From Sutcliffiella cohnii (GTDB taxonomy: Bacteria; Bacillota; Bacilli; Bacillales; Bacillaceae_I): DNA of 64,000 nucleotides. Location: contig NZ_CP018866.1 of assembly GCF_002250055.1 (NCBI RefSeq), positions 1,170,501-1,234,500 on the forward strand. The letters are read 5' to 3'. Positions 41,818-50,917 of the stretch are shown here, piece by piece. The translations under genes were made by a program, and so were the position numbers. Position 1 is the stretch's first letter. Each line of letters starts with the position of its first letter. Below the pieces are notes generated by a model that saw only the letters and a program-made list of their open reading frames with translations, did not search any database and was not told where the DNA came from.

Positions 41818-43242
41818 ATGAAAAGTCAAGTTGTAATGAATGAGTTTGAAACATTTGCAGAAAGGTTAGCGAAGAAGTATCAAATACCTGGAATAGCGAT
41901 TGGATTAGCGCATAATGGAAAAGTCGTATATGAAAAAGGGTTCGGGCATCGTAATGTCGAAAAGGAGCTCCCTGTTACGATGGATACTGTATTTGGGATT
42001 GCGTCTGTTACAAAATCATTTACATGTATGGCAGTTATGATATTGCAGGAACAAGGAAAGCTTTCTGTTCATGACCCAGTTGTTAAATACTTACCAGAAT
42101 TCTCAACAAAAACGGATGCAACGGACAAAATGACTATTCACCACTTTATGACCCATTCAGCAGGATTACCACCACTACCATCCCTTTTTTATGCGAAAAA
42201 AAGAAGCTTTGATCAAGATCCGTCTGTTAAAGATTACCCTGGGCTTTCATTCCCGGAGGATGACAACCAAGGTCCGATTGATACATATGAACAGTTAATG
42301 GACTTCATTGGTAGATTAGATATGGAACTAATAGGTGAACCAGGAACACAGTTCAGTTATTCCAACGACAGCTACGCATTGTTAGGCACCATTGTTCAAC
42401 GAGTTAGTGGAAGCACGTTTGAGCAGTTTGTAAAAGAATATATTTTAGACCCATGTGGAATGGAACATACTTGTTTCGAAATTGATGAACTAGAAGACTA
42501 TGACAATATCACCTCTCTTTATGCCGCTAGAAAAGTGGAAAACGGTTATGAAGTATACGAAGCTCCAGTTTGGTGGGAGTCACCTTCCATGAGAGGAGCT
42601 GGGGCATTAAAGTCTACAGTAAATGACATGCTAAAGTACGCTGAACTCATTCGCACGAAGGGGAAAGTTGGAAATAAACGAATCTTATCAGAAAAAAGCG
42701 TCGAACAAATGATTACACCTTATATTGAATGTTCTCCTGGTAGATATTACGGGTATGGTTTTATGATTACCCCTAATTATCATGGGTCGACGCTAGTCGA
42801 ACATGGTGGGAACTTAAAAGCAGTGGCCTCCCAACTTTGTATCATCCCGGAAAAAGAAATAACTGGCATGATTTTAACGAACTTAGCTGGCGTTCCTGCA
42901 GTAACTATCATGGGAGGAGCATTAAACAGTTTAGAAGGAAGAGCGGTAGAAGCAACACCCTTTTCCACAACAAAATACGAGGTGGTACAGGAAGAATTAA
43001 GAGATTACCAGGGGACGTATACTTCAAACGAGGGAATGAGTATATCAATTAACGTAAAGAATGAAGGACTAGATTTCTCTACTCAAGGAACCTCTTTTCC
43101 AATCCAATGCGTAGGGAAAGACTTATTTTTAGCTATCGTAAAAGATCAAGTGGAGTTAATTCGCTTTGTTCGCGATGAAAGTGGAAACATTGAACGAGTT
43201 GCCTATCATATGCGTCAATTCCCGAAAAATGAAATTGGGTAA
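41818..43242 (+). CDS. Class C beta-lactamase-related serine hydrolase
   Basis: The 474-residue protein has the penicillin-binding-protein fold motifs: SVTK (nucleophile Ser 63, Lys 66), YSN (181-183) and HGG (about residue 325), followed by an extra C-terminal beta domain of about 100 residues. There is no signal peptide, so it is probably a cytoplasmic esterase or peptidase rather than a secreted beta-lactamase. AAGGAGCTGGTC precedes ATG 41818. The gene after it may be co-transcribed (54-bp gap). Confidence 0.88.
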   Translation: MKSQVVMNEFETFAERLAKKYQIPGIAIGLAHNGKVVYEKGFGHRNVEKELPVTMDTVFGIASVTKSFTCMAVMILQEQGKLSVHDPVVKYLPEFSTKTDATDKMTIHHFMTHSAGLPPLPSLFYAKKRSFDQDPSVKDYPGLSFPEDDNQGPIDTYEQLMDFIGRLDMELIGEPGTQFSYSNDSYALLGTIVQRVSGSTFEQFVKEYILDPCGMEHTCFEIDELEDYDNITSLYAARKVENGYEVYEAPVWWESPSMRGAGALKSTVNDMLKYAELIRTKGKVGNKRILSEKSVEQMITPYIECSPGRYYGYGFMITPNYHGSTLVEHGGNLKAVASQLCIIPEKEITGMILTNLAGVPAVTIMGGALNSLEGRAVEATPFSTTKYEVVQEELRDYQGTYTSNEGMSISINVKNEGLDFSTQGTSFPIQCVGKDLFLAIVKDQVELIRFVRDESGNIERVAYHMRQFPKNEIG

Positions 43243-43295
43243 GGTAGAGTATCAAAATAAGGGTGCTATTTATAGAGAATGGGAGGGGGTACCGA

Positions 43296-44000
43296 ATGAA
43301 AGTCTTACGTACAAATCTTATATACAACGAGCAAGTGCCGTGTTCAGACGGTACTTACGTAAATTTATACGAGCTAAATGTCACAGTTCAACTTCAGAAA
43401 GAAGAATTTTATTTCTTTTTTACCATAGATGAAGGAAGCACTAGTTGGGGACATTCATTATTAATAGACTCTCTTGGGAATGAGAGACCTGGACTTCTAT
43501 CACCGCAACAATTTCAAACCATCTTCTCCGGCCCAAAAGTTACGAACCTTGTGAAACAGGTGGAGGAAAAGATGGGGATAAAAAGTACGCTAGTTTCCTT
43601 TCCTGAAGAACAATTTACTGGGTACGATTATGTTGCTTTTTACAACCTTTGCAAAAGTATTGCAAGAGATTTACGCGTAAAATCTCATATCATCACTTAT
43701 GAAGAACTAGGTATATGTAGTTATCAGGCAGTTAAGCTTTCTCTCAGGGACGGGCCGATTTATATACTTTGTAACAACTATGACGTTGCGTTCACGAGAG
43801 AGCTAGAAGGCTATCCAATCAAATTCGTTGATGTTTCAATGCTAGCTCACTATTTTTCCTTACCATACAAAGTTTGTTCGGTAGAGGAGTTAAATCGTCC
43901 ATTCGAGATAACTCGTCCACTGTCAGACTGGGAGCGATACAGTATCAATTATTGGAAGCCACAAACTCAAGGGGATTTTCTGTTTAATTATTGGGATTAA
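43296..44000 (+). CDS. Hypothetical protein
   Basis: The 234-residue soluble protein is of a type I do not recognise. The N-terminal 60 residues look like beta strands (VNLYELNVTVQLQKEEFYFFFTID is part of it in shorter blocks); the rest is mixed. ATG 43296 is chosen because GGGAGGGGG lies 7 bases upstream. It follows the serine hydrolase gene on the same strand and ends before a terminator. Confidence 0.65.
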   Translation: MKVLRTNLIYNEQVPCSDGTYVNLYELNVTVQLQKEEFYFFFTIDEGSTSWGHSLLIDSLGNERPGLLSPQQFQTIFSGPKVTNLVKQVEEKMGIKSTLVSFPEEQFTGYDYVAFYNLCKSIARDLRVKSHIITYEELGICSYQAVKLSLRDGPIYILCNNYDVAFTRELEGYPIKFVDVSMLAHYFSLPYKVCSVEELNRPFEITRPLSDWERYSINYWKPQTQGDFLFNYWD

Positions 44001-44056
44001 AGTTACTTGTAGCAACGACCATTGCATTCATAAATATTAAACATAAACTTTATTTT

Positions 44057-44091
44057 GACTGATTGTAAAAAATACAATCGGTCTTTTTTAG
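44057..44091 (+). terminator. Terminator after the hypothetical gene
   Basis: GACTGATTGTA and TACAATCGGTC form an 11-bp stem (one G-T pair), followed by TTTTTTA. The remaining 160 bp to the cre-like site are AT-rich and show no gene. Confidence 0.85.
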
Positions 44092-44255
44092 TTTGCAAAA
44101 GAAGAGAATAATAGAAAATTAGTTTAACTCGTTGTGAACAAAATGAACAAAATTACCAAAATGATTATTATACGCAGTATTTTCATAAACTCTTATTCAA
44201 TTTTGTTATATGTTAACTTATTTATATAATTTTCAGAAACTTATGGTGAAGATTT

Positions 44256-44271
44256 TTGAAAGCGTTTCCTT
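44256..44271. promoter_or_regulatory. cre-like site upstream of the carboxylate transporter
   Basis: TTGAAAGCGTTTCCTT matches the CcpA consensus WTGNAANCGNWNNCAW in all but one position. It lies 52 bp before the transporter start, where CcpA would repress in the presence of glucose. Confidence 0.6.
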
Positions 44272-44322
44272 TTAACTTATTAAAAAATCGGTATATTACT
44301 ATTTTATGAGGGGAGAGTTTAC

Positions 44323-45651
44323 ATGCTAAGTATTATCGGATTTGCTACGATATTAACAATTGTGATCTTGCTACTGAAAGGGAGAATTTCACCAATTATT
44401 GGACTTGTATTAGTACCGATTATTGGAGCACTAATTGCAGGCTTTGGCATAGCTGAAATTGGTGGATTTTTTAGTGAGGGAATCGATAAGGTTATAAATG
44501 TTGTCATTATGTTTATCTTTGCGATACTCTTTTTTGGAATAATGCAAGATGCAGGACTTTTTGATCCAATTATCAATAAAATGATTGCGATTACAAGAGG
44601 TAATGTTGTCGCTGTTGCAGTAGGTACAGTTTTTATCGCTGCGATTGCTCATTTAGATGGTTCTGGTGCGTCAACTTTTCTAATAACGATCCCGGCATTA
44701 CTACCTTTATATAAAAGATTAAAAATGAGTCCGTATTTATTATTACTATTAGTTGGAACGAGTGCTAGTATATTAAATATGCTTCCATGGGCAGGACCAC
44801 TGGGGAGAACAGCTGCTGTGCTTGGTTTGGATCCTACAGAATTATGGAGACCGTTAATACCATTACAGATAATTGGACTCTTTCTTTTAACTTGTATGGC
44901 GTTAATATTGGGGATTAGAGAAAAACGACGTATCGCCTTACTCCGTGAAACTGAAAGTTCTCAAGATGAGGTAGCGGCAGCTCAAGAGTATGCAGAAAGT
45001 TCTTATCAGAAAGAAAAAGATATTTCCTTAGCTAGACCTAAGCTACTTTGGGTGAATTTATTATTAACATTAGGGATGATTGGTATGTTAGTGTGGGGAA
45101 TTATTCCTGCCGGTTTCATCTTTATGATATTCTTAAGTATCGCCTTGCTTCTTAATTATCCAAAGGTAGACGATCAAATGGCACGAATAAAAGCACATGC
45201 ACCTAATGCATTATTAATGGCGAGTATTATATTAGCTGCTGGATCTTTTTTAGGCATCTTAGGCGGTACGGGAATGCTTAATTCCATTGCAGTTGATATG
45301 GTGAGAATCTTGCCAGCCTTTATTGTCCCGTATTTGCACCTCATTATTGGGGCATTCGGTGTACCGTTTGAACTAATATTAAATACAGATGCTTATTATT
45401 TCGCCTTACTACCTGTAGTGGAACAAATAGTCGTCACTTATGGTGTTGAATCCGTTACAGCTGCCTACTCCATGATCATCGGTAACATTATTGGTACCTT
45501 TGTCAGTCCATTTTCACCAGCGCTTTGGTTAGCTCTTGGTCTAGCAGGTTGTGAAATGGGAAAACATATTCGCTACTCTATTTTTTGGGTATGGGGATTT
45601 AGTTTAGTATTAATGGTAGTAGCGATTGTACTTGGAATAATTGCTTTATAA
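44323..45651 (+). CDS. CitMHS family citrate/carboxylate:H+ symporter
   Basis: The 442-residue protein has about twelve membrane helices with the CitMHS pattern: FAILFFGIMQDAGLFDP near the N-terminus, the AHLDGSGASTFLIT motif, LPWAGPLGR and a C-terminal FELILNTDAYYFALLP block. Members import citrate complexed with a divalent metal, or other carboxylates. GAGGGGAGAG precedes ATG 44323. The cre-like site and the adjacent CitA-type two-component system indicate glucose repression and induction by the substrate. Confidence 0.92.
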   Translation: MLSIIGFATILTIVILLLKGRISPIIGLVLVPIIGALIAGFGIAEIGGFFSEGIDKVINVVIMFIFAILFFGIMQDAGLFDPIINKMIAITRGNVVAVAVGTVFIAAIAHLDGSGASTFLITIPALLPLYKRLKMSPYLLLLLVGTSASILNMLPWAGPLGRTAAVLGLDPTELWRPLIPLQIIGLFLLTCMALILGIREKRRIALLRETESSQDEVAAAQEYAESSYQKEKDISLARPKLLWVNLLLTLGMIGMLVWGIIPAGFIFMIFLSIALLLNYPKVDDQMARIKAHAPNALLMASIILAAGSFLGILGGTGMLNSIAVDMVRILPAFIVPYLHLIIGAFGVPFELILNTDAYYFALLPVVEQIVVTYGVESVTAAYSMIIGNIIGTFVSPFSPALWLALGLAGCEMGKHIRYSIFWVWGFSLVLMVVAIVLGIIAL

Positions 45652-45659
45652 AATCAAAA

Positions 45660-45697
45660 GGAAACCAAGTGATTAAATTACTCACTTGGTTTTTCTA
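45660..45697. terminator. Bidirectional terminator
   Basis: AAACCAAGTGA and TCACTTGGTTT form an 11-bp stem followed by TTT on the + strand; it also serves the convergent response regulator gene. Confidence 0.88.
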
Positions 45698-45714
45698 CTT
45701 CATAGACAAACTAT

Positions 45715-46419
45715 TTAATTAATCCTGTACCTTCGTTCTGGTCTTCCTACATCCCCATAAATTAACTCGGCACTCACTTGCTTCAAAGAAACTAAATACT
45801 CCAAATATCTCCTTGCGGTAGAGCGACTTGCTCCGATACACGCACCAACCTCTGCGGCTGTATATCCATTGGTGTTATCGTCCTTTTCTATTAAAACTGC
45901 CAAAATCTTTTCTAAAGTGATAGGATCAATTCCTTTTGGAGGGCCGATTATTTTTTCCTTATCTTGACTAGAAATTGCTAATCCCCTTAAGAGATCTAGC
46001 TCTTCTTGAGAAATTTCTCTTTTACTTGAGAAAGTCAATTGTTTTTCTTTGTAGCGCTCCAATGTTTGTCTCAAACGTTCAGCATCTAGTGGCTTAATGA
46101 TGTAGTCTAGTACACCGCTTCTAATGGTTTGTTGTATCGTATCCACTTCCTTGGCGGCAGTAATCATAATGATATCGATGCTTGGGTAATTTTGTTTAAG
46201 TTCCCACATTAAATCTAGTCCGTCAACATCAGGAATATAAACATCTAGTAAAATTAAATTAGGTATAATAATAGAGTTGTTTAGAAATGAAAGTGCATCT
46301 TTCTTTGTATTAGCTATGCCAGTTACATGAAAACCTTCAACTTTTTCTACAAGTTCCTTATTAATATTTGCGACACGAAAATCATCCTCAATGATGAGCA
46401 CACCAAATGCGTTAGTCAA
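45715..46419 (-). CDS. CitB/DcuR-family response regulator
   Basis: The 234-residue regulator has a receiver domain (about 6-120) with acidic pair EDD, phosphoryl Asp in NLILLDVYIPD and Lys in YIIKPL. A linker and a C-terminal HTH (GYTAAEVGACIGASRSTARRYLEYL) follow, as in CitT, DctR and MalR. TTG 46419 is the start because GGGGGAGATAATC precedes it; it overlaps the kinase stop by 8 bp, showing coupling. It probably activates the transporter gene that is convergent to it. Confidence 0.92.
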   Translation of the reverse strand: MTNAFGVLIIEDDFRVANINKELVEKVEGFHVTGIANTKKDALSFLNNSIIIPNLILLDVYIPDVDGLDLMWELKQNYPSIDIIMITAAKEVDTIQQTIRSGVLDYIIKPLDAERLRQTLERYKEKQLTFSSKREISQEELDLLRGLAISSQDKEKIIGPPKGIDPITLEKILAVLIEKDDNTNGYTAAEVGACIGASRSTARRYLEYLVSLKQVSAELIYGDVGRPERRYRIN

Positions 46420-48070
46420 GATTATCTCCCCCAAACATATTTCCCCTTTGAGCTTTAGGAATGGCGATGATAAAGCAAGCACCACCTAAATCACTAGTTT
46501 CTAAAGATATGTTTCCATTTAATTCTTGTAAAATTTTGTGAATAAGAGCTAAACCAATTCCACGATGTAATCCGGATTTTGTGGAAAAACCTCTTTGGAA
46601 TATATTTTGTGTGATTTCATGTGGAATCCCAGCACCACTATCTTCAATTTCGAAGATGATTTCGTTTCCGATGTCGGTGAAAAATATGCCAACTTCTTTT
46701 TTAGTATTATGTTCTAACACGGCATCGTAAGCATTATTTAACAAATTACCAATAGCGGTAATAACTCCTTCCCTCAATTTAAGGGAAAGTGTTGAGGTAA
46801 GTTGGCTGTTAGGATCAATGGAAAGTGTAATACCAAGTTCATGGGCTTGGTTTAATTTACCTAAAAGAATGGCACTTATATAAGGGTCCTCTACGTTATT
46901 GATAAAGAAATGAATCCATTCTTGCTGTTGTTTTGTTTCTTTGTTTATAAATGCTATTGCCTCGTCCTTTTTATCTAATTGCAATAAGCCTGAAATAGTA
47001 TTTAATTTGTTCGAAAACTCATGTGTTTGAACCCGCAGAGCCTCGGAATATTGTTTAACTTTGGATAACTCCTCTGAAAGCTTTTCTATTTCGGTTTGAT
47101 TTCGAAAAGTGTACACTGCTCCGATAACTTTTTTATCATAAAAAAGAGGGACGCTATTAATAATAAACCTATCATCCTTTATCCAAATTTCTTGATGATA
47201 TTGACTTTTCCCTGTTTTTAATACTAGGTTAAGAGATTTGTTGGCTAATAAGTTAGTGATGCTTTTGCCAACGATGTACTCCGATTCACTCTGGAGTATT
47301 TTTCCCGCTTTTTGGTTATACATCGTAACCATTCCATCCTTGTCTACTGCAATAAGCGCTTCATGAATAGATTGAAAAATTGCCTCCCTTTCCCCATAAA
47401 GCTGTCCGATTTCTTCCGGTTCAAGACCTAAAATTGATTTTTTTACATGTAAGGAAATGAGGATTGCACCAATTATCCCAATTACTATACTTAAAATAAG
47501 CCAATACCAAATATCTGCTATATACATGCTGATTGACATATTAATATCTTCTATTAAGTAACCAACTGAAACAACACCAATAATATCACCTGTGCTTGAT
47601 ATAATTGGTGCTTTGCCACGTATGGACGGTCCGAGAGACCCAGTAGCCTTTGAAATATAGGATTCACCATCTAGTATTGCCCTTTCATTATCTTCACCGA
47701 CCATAGTTTCCCCAATTCGATCTGGTAGGGGATGGGAATACCGTTCGCCTTCTATATTACCAACGACGATAAATTGCGAGTCAGTAGTTTTACGTATTCT
47801 CTCAACAATTGGCTGAATAACTTCTGAAGGATTCTCCTTGTTAAAAGCCGCTTTAACTTCTTGATTTTCAGAAATAATTTGAGCGATATGAAGGGCACGT
47901 ATTCCAATTTGCTCTTCCATCGTTTGCGTATATTTATTGTTCGTATAAATGCCAAATAACATCAACACTAATATATTCAACAAGCAGATCAAAACAATTA
48001 TTTTCACTAATAATGTTGGCCGTAGAGTTGGAAGTTTAAAGAAAGGAAACTCTCTGTTAATTTGTTTCAT
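46412..48070 (-). CDS. CitA/DcuS-family sensor histidine kinase
   Basis: The 552-residue kinase has a first membrane helix (about 18-40), an extracellular single-Cache-like sensor domain (about 40-170), a second helix (about 175-198), a PAS domain (about 215-310), the dimerisation helix with the His in THEFSNKLNTISGLL, and an ATPase domain (G1 box DSGAGIP, GLHRGIGLALIH). This is the architecture of citrate and C4-dicarboxylate sensors. ATG 48070 is preferred over GTG 48082 on ribosome-binding-site spacing. The response regulator gene overlaps its 3' end. Confidence 0.93.
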   Translation of the reverse strand: MKQINREFPFFKLPTLRPTLLVKIIVLICLLNILVLMLFGIYTNNKYTQTMEEQIGIRALHIAQIISENQEVKAAFNKENPSEVIQPIVERIRKTTDSQFIVVGNIEGERYSHPLPDRIGETMVGEDNERAILDGESYISKATGSLGPSIRGKAPIISSTGDIIGVVSVGYLIEDINMSISMYIADIWYWLILSIVIGIIGAILISLHVKKSILGLEPEEIGQLYGEREAIFQSIHEALIAVDKDGMVTMYNQKAGKILQSESEYIVGKSITNLLANKSLNLVLKTGKSQYHQEIWIKDDRFIINSVPLFYDKKVIGAVYTFRNQTEIEKLSEELSKVKQYSEALRVQTHEFSNKLNTISGLLQLDKKDEAIAFINKETKQQQEWIHFFINNVEDPYISAILLGKLNQAHELGITLSIDPNSQLTSTLSLKLREGVITAIGNLLNNAYDAVLEHNTKKEVGIFFTDIGNEIIFEIEDSGAGIPHEITQNIFQRGFSTKSGLHRGIGLALIHKILQELNGNISLETSDLGGACFIIAIPKAQRGNMFGGDNLD

Positions 48071-48319
48071 ACAGTCGCTCACTTTCTTAATACTAATAAT
48101 ATAATCTACTATACACTAATTTTATTAATCAAAAAATAAGGCAATTATAAAAGAAGTAGTCGATAGAAAAGATGCCACCAGAAAAAAATTCACTGTACAT
48201 AGAGCTTAAACCATCTGTTAACAATACAAAATATATGAAATTTAACTTTGTGCAAAATATTTTATTATACAAGCTTGTTTTAAATGGTACACTTTTAGCC
48301 TGCAAAAAGAGGTGAAAGA

Positions 48320-50149
48320 TTGAACAGTGAATATTGGAAGCCTTCAGTTCGAATTATAGCTATTTATTTTATTATTAGTCTTATTTGGATTTTTGTTAGT
48401 GAGTTATTGTTGGACCAATATATCCACAAAAATGCCCATTTCCAAGCTCACTTTTTTTCAATATTGAAAGGATGCTTGTTTATTGTTGTTACGAGTTGGA
48501 TTTTTTATAAATTGATCGACAGGGATTTTCGTTATATAAGGGAAAGTGAAGAGCGATACCGAAAATTAGTGGAAAATTCCGCTGAGGTAATTTTCGTTCA
48601 CTTAGATGGAGTGATTGTTTACGTAAATCAAGCGGGAATTAATTTCATCGGGGCAAAAAATGCATCAGATATAATTGGAAAGCACCTATTAGATTTTGTT
48701 CCTTTAGAGGATTATGACTACACGATTAGTAGGATGAAAAAAGTGAAGGAGCTAGCAGAGCAAAGAATTCTTACCCCAAGTGGTCAAAAAATCCCAATAG
48801 AAACAATAGCTTTTAAAACTACTTTTCACGGCAAAGAGGCAATACAAGTTATTATGAGAGATATTACTGAACGAAAAATAGCTGCAGAACAAATTAATTA
48901 TCTTGCCTATTATGACTCGATTACGACATTGCCAAACCGTAATGCACTAAATAAGTTTTTGCAAGAGGCTATTGAGAAAAGTGAAAGCTTTGCACTTATG
49001 CTCTTAGACTTAGATAGATTTAAATATATTAATGATAACTTAGGTCATGATGCGGGTGATATTTTATTAAAGCAGGTTTCAAAGCGATTAAAGGGATTTT
49101 TAGGAAATAAAGCATTTCTTTCTCGTTATGGAGGGGACGAGTTTGTTCTATTGCTAAAGGACATTGACGAGGAAAAAGTGAAAAGAGTAGCAAGTGGAAT
49201 TATTGAAAAATTATCCTATCCGTTTATACTCGAAAAAAACGAATACTATATTACCTCTAGTATTGGTATCTGTATGTATCCTAGAGATGGTGAACATGCG
49301 GATGTATTATTAAAAAATACTGATACAGCAATGTATGCAGCAAAAGAAAGAGGAAGAAATGCCTATCGCTTCTTTGATGATAATATGGATGTTCAGTACA
49401 AAAAGAAATTGGAATTCGAACAAGGAATAAGAAGGGGATTAAAAAATGGTGAATTTCAACTATTTTATCAACCTCAGGTTAATTTAAGTACGGATAAAAT
49501 AATTGGCTTAGAAGCTCTTATACGTTGGCAACATCCAACAAAAGGACTGATCCCCCCTAATGAATTCATCCCAATAGCGGAAGAAACAGGGCTAATTGTT
49601 GAACTTGGTGATTGGGTGTTAGAAACAGCGTGTAAGCAGCTGGAATTTTGGCAATTAAAGGGGTTACCTTCTATTCGTATAGCAGTTAACGTTTCAATAC
49701 ATCAATTCTTGAATGAAAACTTCGTAAATAGAGTTGATCACATATTGTATGAAACAGGTTTGCCCTCGAATTTGTTAGAATTGGAAATTACAGAAAATGT
49801 AATGCGCAATCACGAAAAAAGTATTGAAATAATGAAACGTTTAGGAATAGAAATTGCCCTTGATGATTTTGGAACTGGATATTCCTCCTTGAGTGTGTTG
49901 AAAAGTTTACCTATTGATAACCTTAAAATTGATAAATCTTTTATAGATGATATTTGTACAGAAGATGACCAAATTGTAAAATCTATTATTCAGATGGGGA
50001 AAAATTTGAATTTCACATTAGTTGCAGAAGGCATTGAAAATAAAGAGCAGCTACAATTGTTAAAGAAGTATAAATGTCATATTGGTCAAGGTTTTTGTTT
50101 TTGTAAACCATTACCTGCTGATGAAATAGAGAAATTTCTTAAAAAGTAA
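48320..50149 (+). CDS. PAS-GGDEF-EAL cyclic-di-GMP turnover protein
   Basis: The 609-residue protein begins with two membrane helices (about 10-31 and 47-65). They are followed by a PAS domain (about 78-185), a GGDEF domain with intact YGGDEF (271-275) and an EAL domain starting with LEALIRW (about 385). The EAL metal residues appear kept ([31 protein letters not shown]). Both synthesis and breakdown of c-di-GMP are therefore possible. TTG 48320 follows AGAGGTGAAAGA. It is divergent from the kinase gene; no promoter signal stands out in the 250-bp gap. Confidence 0.93.
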   Translation: MNSEYWKPSVRIIAIYFIISLIWIFVSELLLDQYIHKNAHFQAHFFSILKGCLFIVVTSWIFYKLIDRDFRYIRESEERYRKLVENSAEVIFVHLDGVIVYVNQAGINFIGAKNASDIIGKHLLDFVPLEDYDYTISRMKKVKELAEQRILTPSGQKIPIETIAFKTTFHGKEAIQVIMRDITERKIAAEQINYLAYYDSITTLPNRNALNKFLQEAIEKSESFALMLLDLDRFKYINDNLGHDAGDILLKQVSKRLKGFLGNKAFLSRYGGDEFVLLLKDIDEEKVKRVASGIIEKLSYPFILEKNEYYITSSIGICMYPRDGEHADVLLKNTDTAMYAAKERGRNAYRFFDDNMDVQYKKKLEFEQGIRRGLKNGEFQLFYQPQVNLSTDKIIGLEALIRWQHPTKGLIPPNEFIPIAEETGLIVELGDWVLETACKQLEFWQLKGLPSIRIAVNVSIHQFLNENFVNRVDHILYETGLPSNLLELEITENVMRNHEKSIEIMKRLGIEIALDDFGTGYSSLSVLKSLPIDNLKIDKSFIDDICTEDDQIVKSIIQMGKNLNFTLVAEGIENKEQLQLLKKYKCHIGQGFCFCKPLPADEIEKFLKK

Positions 50150-50315
50150 GAGATAATTTGGAATGAAGTTGATTATTAAGCTCTTTCTTAAAGTATGAGG
50201 AAAGGGATGGTTATTTCATTAGAGAGGAAAGCCCAAGGGCAATAATTTAACGTTAACAAACTGAAAAAAATTGCATAGGCTATTATGGAATTTTTAAGAA
50301 ATGAGGTGAACGGTT

Positions 50316-50858
50316 TTGTATAATTATGATCGATATCGTCAAAGCTGGGCTCCAGTAGTGGAGAGACTAAGTTACAGCTTGAATGCAGAACAAATGGTAT
50401 GCTCGATGACAACGCAGTTATTTCACTTTCCAGGTACACAAAATTTAAAAGGAAATGCCGAACTACATCACCACCTTGTTCCAGCATCCTATCACCGAAT
50501 AACAGCCCTAGGTTGTGCGAAAAGGGTACACCGTGGGGAAACTCATCAGTCCATCATAAAAGCACTAATAGACTGTGTGAATAACGGATTGAAAGAAGAT
50601 AAAGAAGTTAACAGATGGTTACAAGTGATGAAGAAAAATGCACCTGCTGGTTTAGAAAACTTCATGAACTCAATATCAACTTGGCAGGAGCAAGCGGAGC
50701 ATAGTTTAGCCTACACACGAGAACTACTTCAAGAGATGGGATATGAGATTGGAGTGGATGACGGGAACCGACATATTAATAGAAACCTGCTAGCCAAATT
50801 GGTTGGCTATTTTTTTAAAAAAATAACCTACCCTAGAGTAATGTACTCAATAAGGTAG
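50316..50858 (+). CDS. Hypothetical protein
   Basis: This 180-residue protein is rich in His, Asn and aromatic residues in the first half (ELHHHLVPASYHRIT) and helical in the middle. It has no signal peptide or membrane helix. I do not recognise the family. TTG 50316 follows AATGAGGTGAACGG at good spacing. It stands alone after the GGDEF-EAL gene; its stop region overlaps an inverted repeat CCTACC/GGTAGG (50829-50856). Confidence 0.6.
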   Translation: MYNYDRYRQSWAPVVERLSYSLNAEQMVCSMTTQLFHFPGTQNLKGNAELHHHLVPASYHRITALGCAKRVHRGETHQSIIKALIDCVNNGLKEDKEVNRWLQVMKKNAPAGLENFMNSISTWQEQAEHSLAYTRELLQEMGYEIGVDDGNRHINRNLLAKLVGYFFKKITYPRVMYSIR

Positions 50859-50917
50859 GGATTTCAAATAGTAAAAGCTGCGTAGTCGAGCTAGGATAAT
50901 AATCGCTTTACAGAAAG

